From assembly GCA_021030905.1 (NCBI GenBank), contig JAGFMI010000007.1:496001-560000 (forward strand): 64,000 bases of DNA. Direction: 5' to 3'. This stretch comes from Pyrenula massariospora. Its lineage: Eukaryota; Ascomycota; Eurotiomycetes; Pyrenulales; Pyrenulaceae. The translations under genes were made by a program, and so were the position numbers. Under the pieces are notes generated by a model. The model did not search any database and had not been told where the DNA came from. It saw nothing but the letters and a program-made list of their open reading frames with translations. Shown one piece after another: positions 1 to 10,965 of the stretch (its first letter is position 1; each line of letters opens with the position of its first letter).

Positions 1-826
1 CCCCGCAAAAGCTAACAGCTGCTGATTCCAAATCATCGGACCACTTTTGCCTGCTTGTCGCGGTGGGAACACGAACACTGCTTTTTTCAGATGTCTACAA
101 GACACTTCAAGAAGATGCATCTTACCTGTTGGCAAAATATCACCTTGATTGAATGCCTCTTTCAATTTTTGAGTCAGGATTGTGCCCATGTCAGCACTGG
201 TCTTCATGTGCCGCAGATCGCAGAGCCTAAGGGACAAGCATTAGAATTGGTCGTCTCTTAGTTAAAAGTTGAAGAAGTTACTGTAGGCTTTGATATTGAG
301 ACCTCATGATACATTTTCGAGAGTGCTTCCATGCAGCCTTGATACCAAATTCAAGTTCTTTGGTTGTTTGATTCCAGCTATGAGCGCTCCTATAACCAGA
401 CATCTTGAAGCTTGAGGGCTTTTCACTAACAAAGCCGGTTGGTGAGTTTGGGAGCTCTATGTCGTTATGGTTGTTGATTTCTTTAAGAACTTGTATCAGC
501 CGGCTCTGGTATTCTTCATCATCTTGGAATAGATTCTCGCGCCGAATTTGCTTCAAGAAGTCCTCGGCTTCGGCTTGTATCTGATAAAGCGGTCGATCTT
601 TCCCCACACGCGGCTCATCTGTGTGAATCATCCGGCCGGATTGGCAAAACCTTGCAGAGCAGCCAGTTGAGGCGAGGATAGGATAATGCTCCATAATTTT
701 GCAGTACTCTTTCATCGTGGCCGTCTGCTTGGATTGTGAAGATGTACGGTGGATTTGGCCGCCATGAAGACAAAGTAAATCTTCATCCTGGGCGTATCGG
801 TCTTGCGAGTGGTCTGCGGAGTGCAT
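1..826 (-). CDS. Nitric oxide synthase-like protein, N-terminal part (cut by window edge)
   Basis: Three exons can be joined on the minus strand: 826-282, 226-126 and 77-1, with introns 227-281 (55 nt) and 78-125 (48 nt). They give 241 residues with no stop, and the gene continues beyond position 1. The protein matches the start of a NOS oxygenase domain: a conserved stretch with ARFCQSGRMIHTDEPRVG, a helix with AEDFLKQIRRE, then AWKHSRKCIMRS, whose Cys (codon 311-313) aligns with the proximal heme-thiolate cysteine of NOS (usual motif RCxGR). After the second intron comes VFVFPPR followed by MIWNQQLLAFAG, as in the NOS pattern FPxR...WNxQLxxYAG. NOS makes nitric oxide and citrulline from arginine; whether the reductase half follows cannot be seen. 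The first Met at 826 is only the first in frame; conserved sequence begins about 40 residues later, so the true start is uncertain. The family call is strong, the function inferred. Confidence 0.8.
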
Positions 827-2293
827 GTTGAATAGCTACAAAGCAGAGCGGACAATGTTGATGGTGCAAATAGACGCGATGCTTCTCCCATGACGTCTTT
901 TGCCAGCTGAACATTACCTAATCCGTCAAGTCTCGTCTGATATCAAAAATGCCATTGCCGGTGTTACGAGCATCTATTAACAGTTCTGCAACGCCCTTTG
1001 ACAATGTCATTGCCACTTGCCAAGAAAGCCATAAACTTGTCAACTCCATCCTGGCCAAGGTGGAGCTTCATGAATCATGTGTAGGTAGAACTCGAAAGAG
1101 TTATCCGGTCATCGTGCACACCATCACCGATCACCGTGCTTACTTTCACCGACCATTGTGCTTACCTTCACCGACCATTGCTGGTATCATACCGAAGCTG
1201 ATCGGCAAATGTCTGCTACATGACAAATCCTCCATTCTGCGTGTGGAAGAGGCGGTAGTTGTTCTGAACGCCGGTCTGCAAGGGACGGTGAAACCTTGAA
1301 AATTTAGTCGTGAGGCTGGCTGGGATCTCCCTGATCGGAAGGATGCGGTGCTAATTTTAACTCGGCACGTGATTCAAGACAGGATCCACAATTCGGCTTG
1401 CTTGAGTCGAACCCTTTGGCACCCGAAATGTGAACAAGAACTAGAAATCATTGAGGAGAAGACTAGGATCCTCTGTAGCATAAAACATTAAGGATCAGGG
1501 GTATAGAGATGAATTCAACACTATCTTTAGCTAAGTTGAGATCATGCCTCCCCGCTGTCAACATTGGGCATGGTCATTGGGGCCCGAAATTGCTCATAGT
1601 TTGCACTATCTCCTCTCTTCGCGCCAGCCCTAACTCCGAAACCATAGTGTTCACCAGGGGTAGCATAGAGCTGTGAATTACCGCACTATGTCCTACTTTA
1701 CGGATACCGCGCTATGCAATGACCTGAAGGTCGGTTGACTGACCACATTGGGACGCCGACGAACACGGATACCTGGTACAACGAGAGAGAACAGATTGTG
1801 CTTTGCCGAAACTAAAGTGTTTATACTATCCTTTATGGAGCTCATGGGCCGGACCGCTCCGGACTTTGGCTGACGCGTGACGGGAAAATTTTTCTTCATC
1901 AACAGATCGAGATCACTCGGTGACACGACGTCGACATCTAGAGGCTAAGTCTGAGCGCAGAATAGCGAAACTCTACTGCTGAAGATTTGACTTTCCGCGT
2001 AGTTCCTGGTCCCCCGCCGTAGAAGACGGGAAAACGGGATTCAATTATCTTGACACCTATCGATAGTTGGGAGATCGGTCGTTCCACAGAACTTTTCAAG
2101 CAACTAGCATGTGATTGGAAATCGTTACATTGCAATATTACAGACTTAGACGCAGGATAGGACCTTATCGACTTCCGCCAGGGTGGAAATAGCGTACGGT
2201 CGCCTATGAACATAGTGCAGAATGTTGTTCCAATCATTCGAATCTGCGTCCCTAGTCTCGGCAAGAGAGCCTTATTTGACCATTTCGTGTTCC
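827..2293. other. Intergenic region between NOS-like and multicopper oxidase genes
   Basis: No convincing gene. Short open frames at 949-1299 (plus) and 1693-1926 (minus) have no recognisable motif, signal peptide or splice pattern. The region holds a 22-bp tandem repeat listed separately. Its left part should contain the promoter of the NOS-like gene and its right end the 3' untranslated part of the oxidase gene. Confidence 0.5.
1124..1187. repeat. 22-bp imperfect tandem repeat, nearly three copies
   Basis: Copies start at 1124, 1146 and 1168. Each begins TCACCGA and the first two end in GTGCTTACYT. Copy two differs from copy one by a few substitutions; copy three is partial. The period is exactly 22 bp. 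It is a small minisatellite with no visible function. Confidence 0.75.
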
Positions 2294-4305
2294 TCAATCC
2301 AAAGGTCCATAACGTACGGGCGGAATGAAATCAGCATGAGTTAGGTGTCTGACAGAGTTAGGCGGAGGGTTCAAGAGATCTTCCCCTTCTATCAGCACTA
2401 TTTGTTGGCCGGCCTTGGCAGTATTAGTGCTGAGAAGATGGATAGGCCGCATTCAAGAGATAACTCACCGCGAAATGGGCAATTCTATGGCAATGCAACA
2501 TGCTCATAGCAGGGAAACTGATGGTGTATCTAATCACGGTCCAAGAACCAGGTTCAGCAGCCAATCTGTACCCGTCACGTAGAGGAGGATCAACTAGGTT
2601 GAAGCTCTCGGGAGATTCTTTGATGGCACTTGCAACATCCTTCCAGCGGAAGTATCCAGTCCCTTGGCCGATTATCCAGGCTTTGTGATTGTGCTTATGG
2701 AAAGGGTGCATTGCATATGCGTGGTTTTCGAAAATGATATCAACCGTCGAACCGTTCTTTAGTCCGGCAAAAGTTGTCTTGCCACGTGATTCTTCGTTCC
2801 ATAGAATCGGCGGCATCTGCTGGCGAAAGCCTTGGTGCGCTTCGGAGGCGAGAAGCCATTGTGCCGGTTCAGGATTTTCCACAACGAATCGAAATTCATG
2901 ATCAGATGTCTGAGGTGGAGGCCGATGGGGAAATGGTACAAGATCGGCCATCTCATCCATCATGATGCCAGACGAAATCATATTTCCGACGAGATCGATG
3001 TGAGGTCTGCTGTCTGGCGCCAGCATGACCCCATCCTTACGGCGTTCAATCACTCCGGGGTAACAAAGAATACCGATTCCTTGAATGATCTGTTCAACTG
3101 ATAGGCTGGAGATGCGGATTGCATAATCGCTGGCCCTTTGGTTCAGGGGCACAAGGACGCTGATTCTTTCACCCATATTCAAGTTGATAGCCTAGAACAT
3201 TCAGCTTTGTGCGAATACTTCATATATTTGGTCAATTCACCTGAACCTTCTTTGCGTGCACAAAATCACCATCAGCAGCTACGACGTACATGTCGTGCTC
3301 ATCGATTGAGATTCGCAATTCATGGTGAGCTCCGGGATGGATGAAGTTCAGCCAAAGGTATCTATCGCCTTCCTCAGCCTGTATTATTTCGAAATCGCTA
3401 AGCGTATCGTTGCAGTTTCGTTTATTCATGAATTCGGATCCAACTGGAGGTGGTAGACAACCCATAGAATCTCGTTGGCCATTACCGCTGTAAGACGCTA
3501 TGACTTCAGGATCCAGGCAGGTAGTTCTGCCCTTACCATTAATCACTATTGATGCGGCACAAGCAGGAGTTGCTCCTGCATCTCGGAACATGACAGTGAG
3601 AATGTCCATCGTTTCGTAATTCCAGTCTGAAACCATCAAATGGCGGGCTTTGCTCTCAGCGGTGCGCATGGCTTCGAAATCTTCTTCGTTGACAGAAATC
3701 GACTTGTATGGCCTTGGACGCCATGGAGCTGGTCTGATCCAGAGAGGTCCACGTTGTCCCTGTAATGTAAGTAATAACCACGCCGAATAGATTAACACCT
3801 ACATCAGCGAACGCGGGCCCAAAATGACCATGGTAAAAGTAGATTCCAGTTTGGTTGGTCAAAGTGAATTCGTAGGTATAAGAGCCGCGGGATTCAATAG
3901 GCCACTGCGTCACTCCTGGGACACCATCATTCCAATACTTATCGACTTGATAGACGCCGTGCCTAAAGCGTTATCAGCTCCGCAGTGACCCAGTAGCGGA
4001 AGCATCAATGTACCAGTGCAGCGTTGCCTCAATGAAGAGTCTGTTCTCGACTCGGACTCTAATCAGATCCCCCTCGTCGCCTTCAATTACCGGTCCCGGG
4101 GTGTCTCCATTAATTGTTAGGTACGGTCTTCCATTGCCATCTTATCGTTATCAGCGGCCACTCTCTGTGATTCGGTCTAAGCTCGACAGAGGTTCATACC
4201 TTTCGACAGATATGTTGCTTGAAGGGTCAAGTTGTATTCACGTATTTGTCCTGTGGCTGTGGCGAGAACAGGCCCACAGAGAGCAAAAGCTGTAGTTAAC
4301 TTCAT
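2294..4305 (-). CDS. Secreted multicopper oxidase (laccase-like), full copper ligand set
   Basis: Six exons: 4305-4200, 4140-4014, 3962-3803, 3759-3241, 3191-2469 and 2413-2294, giving 584 residues. Introns are 43-59 nt. The start has a short N-terminal hydrophobic stretch that may be a signal peptide. Copper ligands are all visible: HWHG (H77, H79), HGH (H122, H124), HPFHKH (H466, H469, H471) and HCHRIAH (H537, C538, H539, H543), so T1, T2 and T3 sites can form. The residue at the T1 axial position (H543+5) is Gln548 rather than the usual Leu, Phe or Met. Multicopper oxidases take electrons from phenols or metal ions and reduce oxygen to water; the substrate here is unknown. The gene is divergent from a paralogue that lacks most ligands, and both have an intron inside the Trp codon of the first HW motif. 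Without the last intron (2414-2468) the protein would end just after HCHRIAH, so that exon matters. Secretion is inferred. Confidence 0.88.
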
Positions 4306-5015
4306 CCTTGATGAGGAATTGTCTGGTCTTGATGAAGTAGAAGATGAATGGAAAGGCGGCTGAATTTGAATTATTTTCTCTTCAGACGGACAAGGTTAGT
4401 AGGAGCTGGGCAGTAGTTTGTCACTGCCGGCCGTTTCATTTTCACTCTCGTTACCATACCCACGTTGATATTCTGACTTTCACAGCCGACCCAGCGTTGG
4501 CCATGCAAAAAGTCGGCTGAAGCCAAGGTCAAGCGGCTAGGTAGGGACTTTCAAAGCTAACCCATTCCGGGAAAGGAAGTTGGGCAGCGATTCAGGACAA
4601 AACCAGATTTCCGCTCTTACCCTTTCCGGGTCATGCTTGATCAAAACATGCCGGACCTAACCGTTAAACTCTCAAGAATAGCCGTTTATCCCCACTGTAA
4701 CTTTGGAGGGCATCAGCACGATTCATGACACTCCGAAAAGCGTCGCAAACTTTAAAGGCTCCCGTAGAAACCCTGGACCTTGTGCAAAGCCAAAATCCTC
4801 ATTGTGACTAGTCTTTTTGGAATCCAAGCCGATTCTCCTAGAGTCATGACCGATAGCTTGCAATGGATCAGGGATGAAGGATATTCGGCAGCTGTGATCA
4901 GTGGTAGACTTGTGAAGACCATCATATATGCTCCTTGGGGATTTGTTCGTTGCTAGATTCCTGTATCCATTCCTTCGTCCTGTCGTCTATCCGTGCAATT
5001 CAGCACGAATCCAGA
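4306..5015. promoter_or_regulatory. Shared divergent promoter region of the multicopper oxidase pair
   Basis: This 0.7-kb gap separates the two start codons. It contains TTCCGGGAA at 4565-4573, a palindrome around a central base, and a related TTTCCGGGTC from about 4623. CGG-containing inverted sites are typical targets of Zn2Cys6 regulators. An upstream in-frame ATG at 4935 could extend the right-hand protein by 27 residues. The regulatory role is inferred. Confidence 0.4.
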
Positions 5016-7191
5016 ATGTCGGACATCAAAAGTTCCTTTGTCTATCATAATGTCGAGATCATACCAAGGCAAACGCGTTCCAGTTTCTTCAAGACAGCGG
5101 CGAGAGTTACAGTTGTTCTGGCGCTCCTTATACTGAGCACGAAAGCGCTGCATCGTGCAATCATTTTACGGGAAACAGGCATAAGTGACGAGCAGTCATT
5201 TGGAGGCTACAATACTGAGCCGTCACCTGGTCGTATTCCCCAAACTATTCATTATCAGTTGAACTTGTCCCAAGCTTGGATGAATCCAGGTGAGAGTGGA
5301 CGGAATCAGGTCCCGAAACTGGTAATAACTTCCCCTAGATGGTGGTCATTGGAGACCTCTATTCGTTGGCAATAGCCGATCGCCCTTTCCCACGATTGAT
5401 GCCAACGAGGGCGACCTTTTGAAGATTAATATCCACAATGATCTTGGTTTCCCCACCACCGTCCACTGGTATGTTGATCTGATAGAGCCGTAGAAGGTTT
5501 TCTAACCGATGCAGGGTCGGCGTTCGACATAAGAACGGTGCAACTTGGAATGATGGGAGTTCCGGAGTGACGCAATATCCTATCCTCCCTCGAGCTAACT
5601 GGACCAGTCTATTCAACACGTCTAATGACTGGGGTTTGAAATGGTTCCTCGATCATACATCGACTCCGAGCGTAGACGGTATGTATGGTACCGTATGGGT
5701 TCGACCAAGTCCTCAAAGGCCGAGGCCCTACCATTTGATAAGCGACGATCCTCTGGAAATCCAGAGTATGCGGGACGCGGAGGTGACGCCCGCTCATCTA
5801 ACTGTTTATAATTATCAGCATAAACCGATGGACTGGCTACTAGCGCAGCTCCAAGGAGAAGGTTATGATCCTTACTGTTTCAATTCTGCCCTTGTAAATG
5901 GTAAGGTCGAGCGATTGAAGCGTTTCTCTAGAGCTTACACTCTCTAGGGAAGGGAAGGGTTCACTGCAAGCCTGACTGGTTGAAAGAAATTGATGGCAAG
6001 GCTGTTGATGCAAATGGGTGTGTCAAGCAGCCTACGGGGGCTGTAGCATACCCTGATTGCATTCCCTCGGACGGTGACTATGAGGTATGCATGGTGGAGT
6101 CAAGTGCTTAAGAGCCTCAATTAATGTTACGAAGGTGATTGAAACACACAATCGTCGCTGGATTTTGCTGAATTTCGTCAATCCCGGTCTTGAGCACCCT
6201 TGGAGAATCAGCATAGACCATCACGATATGTGGGTGGTCGCAACCGACGGTGGTTTCGTGAAGCCTCAAAAAGTACATGTCTTGACACTGACCAACGCTG
6301 AGCGCATCACTGTGCTGGTCAAGCTTAATCAACAGCCCAGAGACTATGCCATTAGGATGCATGCATTTAGCAGGCTCCAATTTCTCCAAACATACGCCAT
6401 GCTTCGGTATCCGGTATGTTTGTGCTGCATTTCAACTGCGCCTGTACTGATATATACAGCATCGGCAATACGGCAGAATGCTTGGCGAGCCGATGCCGCG
6501 CCCTAGTGAAATAGAGTCGGCAATGGAGATCGACGGCTCTGTCAGGGATGGATACGTTTTGCTTGATAAATCCAAGCTTCATCCCTATCCAGGCACTGCG
6601 CCTCCTCAAAATGCCGACATAACACTTCGCTTTCGGGCGACCGGTGCCCCGGACCCGTACAATCCGTATGTGACAAACTGTTCTTTGAACGGATCACCAT
6701 GGCAAATATTCCGCGGTTTCGTTACTCCTTTAGCCATACATCCGAACCAGAAGTTTCCAGAGCCAAATCCTGTCGTCAAAGGCCTTCCTCTTGGTAGTGT
6801 TGTTGACATCATCGTTGAGAATGATCTCCCGGTTACGATCCCGATGTATAAGCACAACGATCCCACATTCCGCCTTGGAAGCGGCAACAACAAGTTTGAA
6901 GGGAAGGATGTTGCAGATATGTACGATCAACATCCAGAGCTCATCAATCTCGAGAATCCTCCTCTTGGTTACCTTCACGAGCTTCCGGCGGGAGGTTGGT
7001 TGGCAGTCAGGTGGAAAATTGAACAGGCTGCCATGACAATGTTCCACGTTTTCCGAGTACGGTATTTCGTGCTCGGCATGCAAGTACCAATGTTTGAAGG
7101 CGATGATCACTGGCCGGAGGTGCCAGAATATGTGAAGGACCAACCACACGTTAAGTTTGAGCTTCCCGAACATATGGGGATCTTTGATTGA
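5016..7191 (+). CDS. Membrane-anchored multicopper oxidase-like protein without most copper ligands
   Basis: Six exons: 5016-5289, 5339-5468, 5515-5900, 5948-6084, 6135-6413 and 6460-7191, giving 645 residues (672 if translation starts at 4935). All introns are 46-50 nt. A basic N-terminus and one hydrophobic segment (VTVVLALLIL) predict a type II membrane anchor. The fold is clear: HWRPLFVGNS, PTIDANEGD and TTVHW in domain 1, WRISIDHHDMWVVATDG in domain 2, and a C-terminal domain parallel to the neighbouring oxidase. The metal sites are not: HWHG is HWVG, HGH is LDH, HPFHKH is IPMYKH, and HCHxxxH is HVFxxxY, so the T1 cysteine is gone. There are no stops or frameshifts, which argues against a pseudogene. 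It is probably a catalytically dead paralogue with a structural or partner role. Start 5016 is preferred because the extra residues from 4935 look like translated leader. Confidence 0.82.
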
Positions 7192-8810
7192 AGGTCCAAG
7201 ACGAAGGTATTACGCCTGTTCAGGTCTACTGGTAGCCGAACTCGGCACATGATAGTGAGGTATGGAGGAACGGACGCCGCACATGGCAACAGAGTTCGTC
7301 AGAGATTGAGGGGAGGAGAGATACAGTTTTACGCGATCTCTGGTAGAACATATTTAAAGAGCCACCTCCTCTTGAATTGTCCGTCGATCGGCATGATAGG
7401 CAGTGAGATAAATGCGAGAGATTTCTACATCTGCAGTAATTTTTAGCAGAGCTCAGGCCATAAGATTTTCGGAAGATACCAAGGAAGTTTCAGTCAATGA
7501 TCTAGTGACCGTAGAAAGTCAGGATCTTACAATCATCTTGCAGTTCTTTGCAGGTCTAGGCCAGCGATAGCTCAGGCCTTGAAAGTGGGAAACCATACTT
7601 GAACAGCTTCACAAGCTCGCGGCTCATGAAATCATAGCGACCCGGCTCCCATCTGCTCATGAGCTTGAAAAACACAATACCGTAGCATGTAATTCCATGG
7701 CCGGGTTCAAGAAACACTAAGTGGAAGCGTACAGCTCAGGCTAAGATGAGGATGATCCAAATGCACAGAATGACATTGCTCCGTCCTCGGTTGTCTGTGT
7801 CTCGGGGAAACCTCGGATACAAATGGCTAGCGGGCGCGCGGTAGTCTTTCCCTCTCCCACCTCTCCAGGGCAGCTTACCTGCAATGGCAGCAATGATCCT
7901 AGACTTAGAGCTACTACTTTATCAGAAATATCTCGCACCCACATCTTTGTGAAAGCCGATGAAGCTTTCTCTACACTCCAGGTTACATATCCCTGCCTGA
8001 AGGACCCGTTACGACGTGTTTCTTGTATTTCTCCGTTTTCTTACTGATCTAGTCCTCACACCGAAATCCTACACCTATGACCCACAGCTATCCTATGTTA
8101 TTGTCAATTGCCCCATCTTCCCTGTGGTAACTGCCTACTTGGAAGAGATTCGATGGGTAGCCGTGCCCAAAAAATATGGCACGAGAGAGATGTAGCGGCA
8201 TTGAATGTCGTATGGAAATAAATCGCCGAGGTTACTAGCTAAGGCTGATTCTCGGAGGCTAATGAGGGGTATGCCAACGTTGAGGAAGATCGGTTTCAAA
8301 ACGTAGGCGAGTGCTCTTGAAGGGTAAGACAACGAAATGGTAGGATGGAACTCCCAGCACTCCTCACGGTGGCCCACTATGGGGAGTCTCAATTCCATAC
8401 CTTTCTCATCGACAACTCGAAACGTTGATGACCTTGATCACCATCACTGGTGTTGAAAAGTCTAGATCATTCTGCTTTATTGTTTCTCACATTCATCTTC
8501 GACTGTGTTTTCCTTGCTTCACAGAGCCGACGGATATCGTTCCCGTAATTACTAGTCAACCTTCACCGCTCTAGCTGGAATGCGCGGACAGTCAAGATTA
8601 TGACACATCGCTTGTGTTCTACGGTGATGAGTGGGACCTCAATCAAGTTACCTCCAATTGCTATTTACTTCATGTGTTCCCTTTTGATCCCGTACTGCTT
8701 CAACTGCACTTCAACATCATCAACTTTTTTGAGTCCAAAGCCGCTATCCAACATCTTTCCAACCTCCTCGTACGAATTCTACCAAGCGCCCAACCCAAAG
8801 AGCTTTCGCC
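7192..8810. other. Intergenic region, no gene seen
   Basis: Only short frames on both strands without motifs or matching splice sites. It holds the 3' end of the oxidase-like gene on the left and the promoter of the small secreted protein on the right. I see no repeats or RNA genes in it. Confidence 0.5.
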
Positions 8811-9315
8811 ATGCAGCTCTCTAGCATCCTCCGCTTTCTCGAAACTCTTCTAATCCTCTCTTTTCTCACACCTTCAGCAATAGCGGCAGGAGAGAGCGAT
8901 GGTTGCCTTAAGGATCAACGTGGCCAGCTAGCCTGTTCCGCCAACCATTACGACATCGTATGCATCCCGAACGCTCAACACATTCCATCTTAAACGATTG
9001 TTGCTGGCGCGAGAACATCCTCTAAAGGTCGAATGCCGCCCCGATGACCGTCTTAAAGAGCGTGGTCAAGTGTGGGCCCTGAAAGAGCACTGTGAGTCTA
9101 GAAACCCACATCGTCGCCCATTCTCCGTCGTTCCTTGCTCGCCTCGTGCGCAGGCGATCAAGCCAGTATACAAGACTACGTTACGTCGGGCTACGTACTA
9201 ACATGGAATATATTCGTCAGGCGGACCTAAATTCAAATGCGGCCACCCAAAAAAAGGTCAGCAGCCTTTCTGCGACAAAACGAAACCAGCGAAGGGCAAG
9301 TGTCACGTCAACTGA
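8811..9315 (+). CDS. Small secreted cysteine-rich protein (101 aa)
   Basis: Three exons, 8811-8957, 9028-9091 and 9221-9315, join in one frame to 101 residues. The introns are 70 and 129 nt; the second has GTGAGT at its start and a consensus TACTAAC branch site near its end. Residues 1 to about 26 form a signal peptide with a long leucine-rich core ending in Ala-Ile-Ala-Ala. The mature part is about 75 residues, basic towards the C-terminus, with seven cysteines; an odd number leaves one possibly free or pairing between molecules. Conserved-looking pieces are CGPKFKCGHPKKG and the C-terminal CHVN. I do not recognise the family. Size, secretion signal and cysteine content fit fungal effector candidates or secreted antimicrobial proteins, but no function can be assigned. 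Unspliced, the frame ends at 8993 and the protein would lose most cysteines. Confidence 0.68.
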
Positions 9316-10965
9316 GCATCGAATCCGGGCCGCAGTTATCTAGATTAGTAAGCTGCCAAAGACTTGATTGGTTGGATAACACGTCAGAGGGTGGACAAGG
9401 CATAGGGGTCGCCAACGGGCGGTACCAAGGGAATGTATCATACGCAGACCATTCTGGTCATTGAACTTCTTGGTTGGAACGCTAGATAGGGAGTGTAGTG
9501 TCATAGATAATCTGATTTAAATGCCAATTACGAGTCCGCTATGTTAGCATCCACAATCGTTCTCAGTCTACCAAACCATGTTGGTTTCGCGGTGCATACA
9601 CACCCCCGTTCCCAACCTCACCACATCCCACTGTACTCATAATGAAAACCCTCCCACTCCGTAACTCCACCAGACAAGATCGACACAGGGAAACCCAATA
9701 TAGAGGCTCAGTGTCTGCCATCCCTCGTGAAAGTCCTTTCCTAGAGCCTGAAAAGCCATGCCTTAAGATACAAGCAAGCATATTGACAGGCCTGCTGACA
9801 TTCTGCTCAGGTGGATTATCAACGAAAGATCTTGCGAGTCCTCGCAGCGGTCATGCTTCCTACGGTGCGTGATAACGAGCCAGCTCCTCCTTGATCTCCT
9901 CGGACTTGCCGCGCACGGTCTTATGGTAGCTAAGTTGCTATTCGGGCTAGCTTCTCGAAGACGAATTCTCATACGAGCCGCGTCTAAATCCGAGATGTCG
10001 ATAGGCGCGACAGCTTTTCCGCGATTTCGGCATAGGCCCAGGAAATTTTCGCCTTGGCAGTGTTCCAGTACGCTTTATGCCTCTTCCGTACAGTTTTAGT
10101 AGAGTGAGCCTAGAGGTTAGCATCCACAATGCCAAAACATCGTCTCAAATATAAGGTACTATGGAGGAAATCTGACCTATAAGCAAGAACGCCCGACATG
10201 ATGTTTAGAGGGATGAACGGTTTGTGCGTCAAGATGACCGAGGATTATGTCATCTTCACCAATCGCCATTATTAGCCTCGGTATTAAGAGTGGGGTATTT
10301 TAGAGGTCAGAACTTCGGAATGAAATTGGAAGGACGACCTTGGCCAATAATTGTTCAACGTCGCCAATGTCAGGATTGCAAATATGCTGGTCAATTTGAT
10401 TAGGTGCCAAAGGCCCTTACCGCCGACCAAAGCCGGATGTGCTAGGCCTGCAGCTGGCTGGTCAAAGAAGTAAGCGCGTTGTCATTAACCTGTATTGCTC
10501 TACCTCCAGCCAGAACAAAAGAGTTCCCGGAACTATGAAGTGAGAAGGCTGAGCAGTGGTGGTGCGCGCGGGAACAAAGGCGAGTCCAGCTTCCGGAGTT
10601 CTTGGCAGCACGTCACCTCCTCCCTTCCCGAAACAAATTCTGCCTCCACCCCGTCACAGCACCGACATCCGCATAAAACATCAAAGCACTCGGAACCTCT
10701 ATGAGCCATGGCCGTAGGTCGATGTTTAGTCAGTAGGTATATCCAAAATTCACTCTTTTCTAAGTTTCGCTTTCATTTTTCTTTCCGCTCCTTCTGCTTG
10801 TCCTACCGGTTGATTGAGAGGCGCAAGAACGCCGTTTTCTGTCCTCTGCTTTCTTGTTCTGAACTTTCGGATTAAGCTGGCAATCTTCTGGCCTAAGACA
10901 CTGCCTGCTGTTCGCTCTTTGATTGCTCTTTATTGTACTTGCCTCTGCTAGGCACATATACCATC
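9316..10965. other. Intergenic region with possible decayed coding sequence
   Basis: No intact gene. On the minus strand between about 9850 and 10110 two short stretches look protein-like in different frames (AYWNTAKAKISWAYAEIAEKL, then GKSEEIKEELARYHAP before a stop), separated by stops and a frame change, as in a gene relic. A 15-bp sequence, GTTAGCATCCACAAT, occurs at 9543-9557 and again near 10116-10130 in direct orientation. The right end should carry the promoter of the PEBP-like gene. Confidence 0.35.

Noticed and set aside
949-1299. Open frame of 116 codons on the plus strand
   Set aside because: It includes the 22-bp repeat and has no motif, signal peptide or splice partners.
1395-1425. 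GGTTCGACTC-like sequence on the minus strand resembling a tRNA B box
   Set aside because: The flanking bases do not form a T-arm stem and no acceptor stem or A box fits. Similar sequences near 27430 and 51720 fail for the same reason.
5016-7191. Calling the second multicopper oxidase a pseudogene
   Set aside because: All six exons join in one frame with good splice sites and no stops, so it is reported as an intact protein with lost ligands.
2294-7191. A classical secondary-metabolite cluster around the oxidases
   Set aside because: No PKS, NRPS, terpene synthase, P450 or methyltransferase gene was found within the window.
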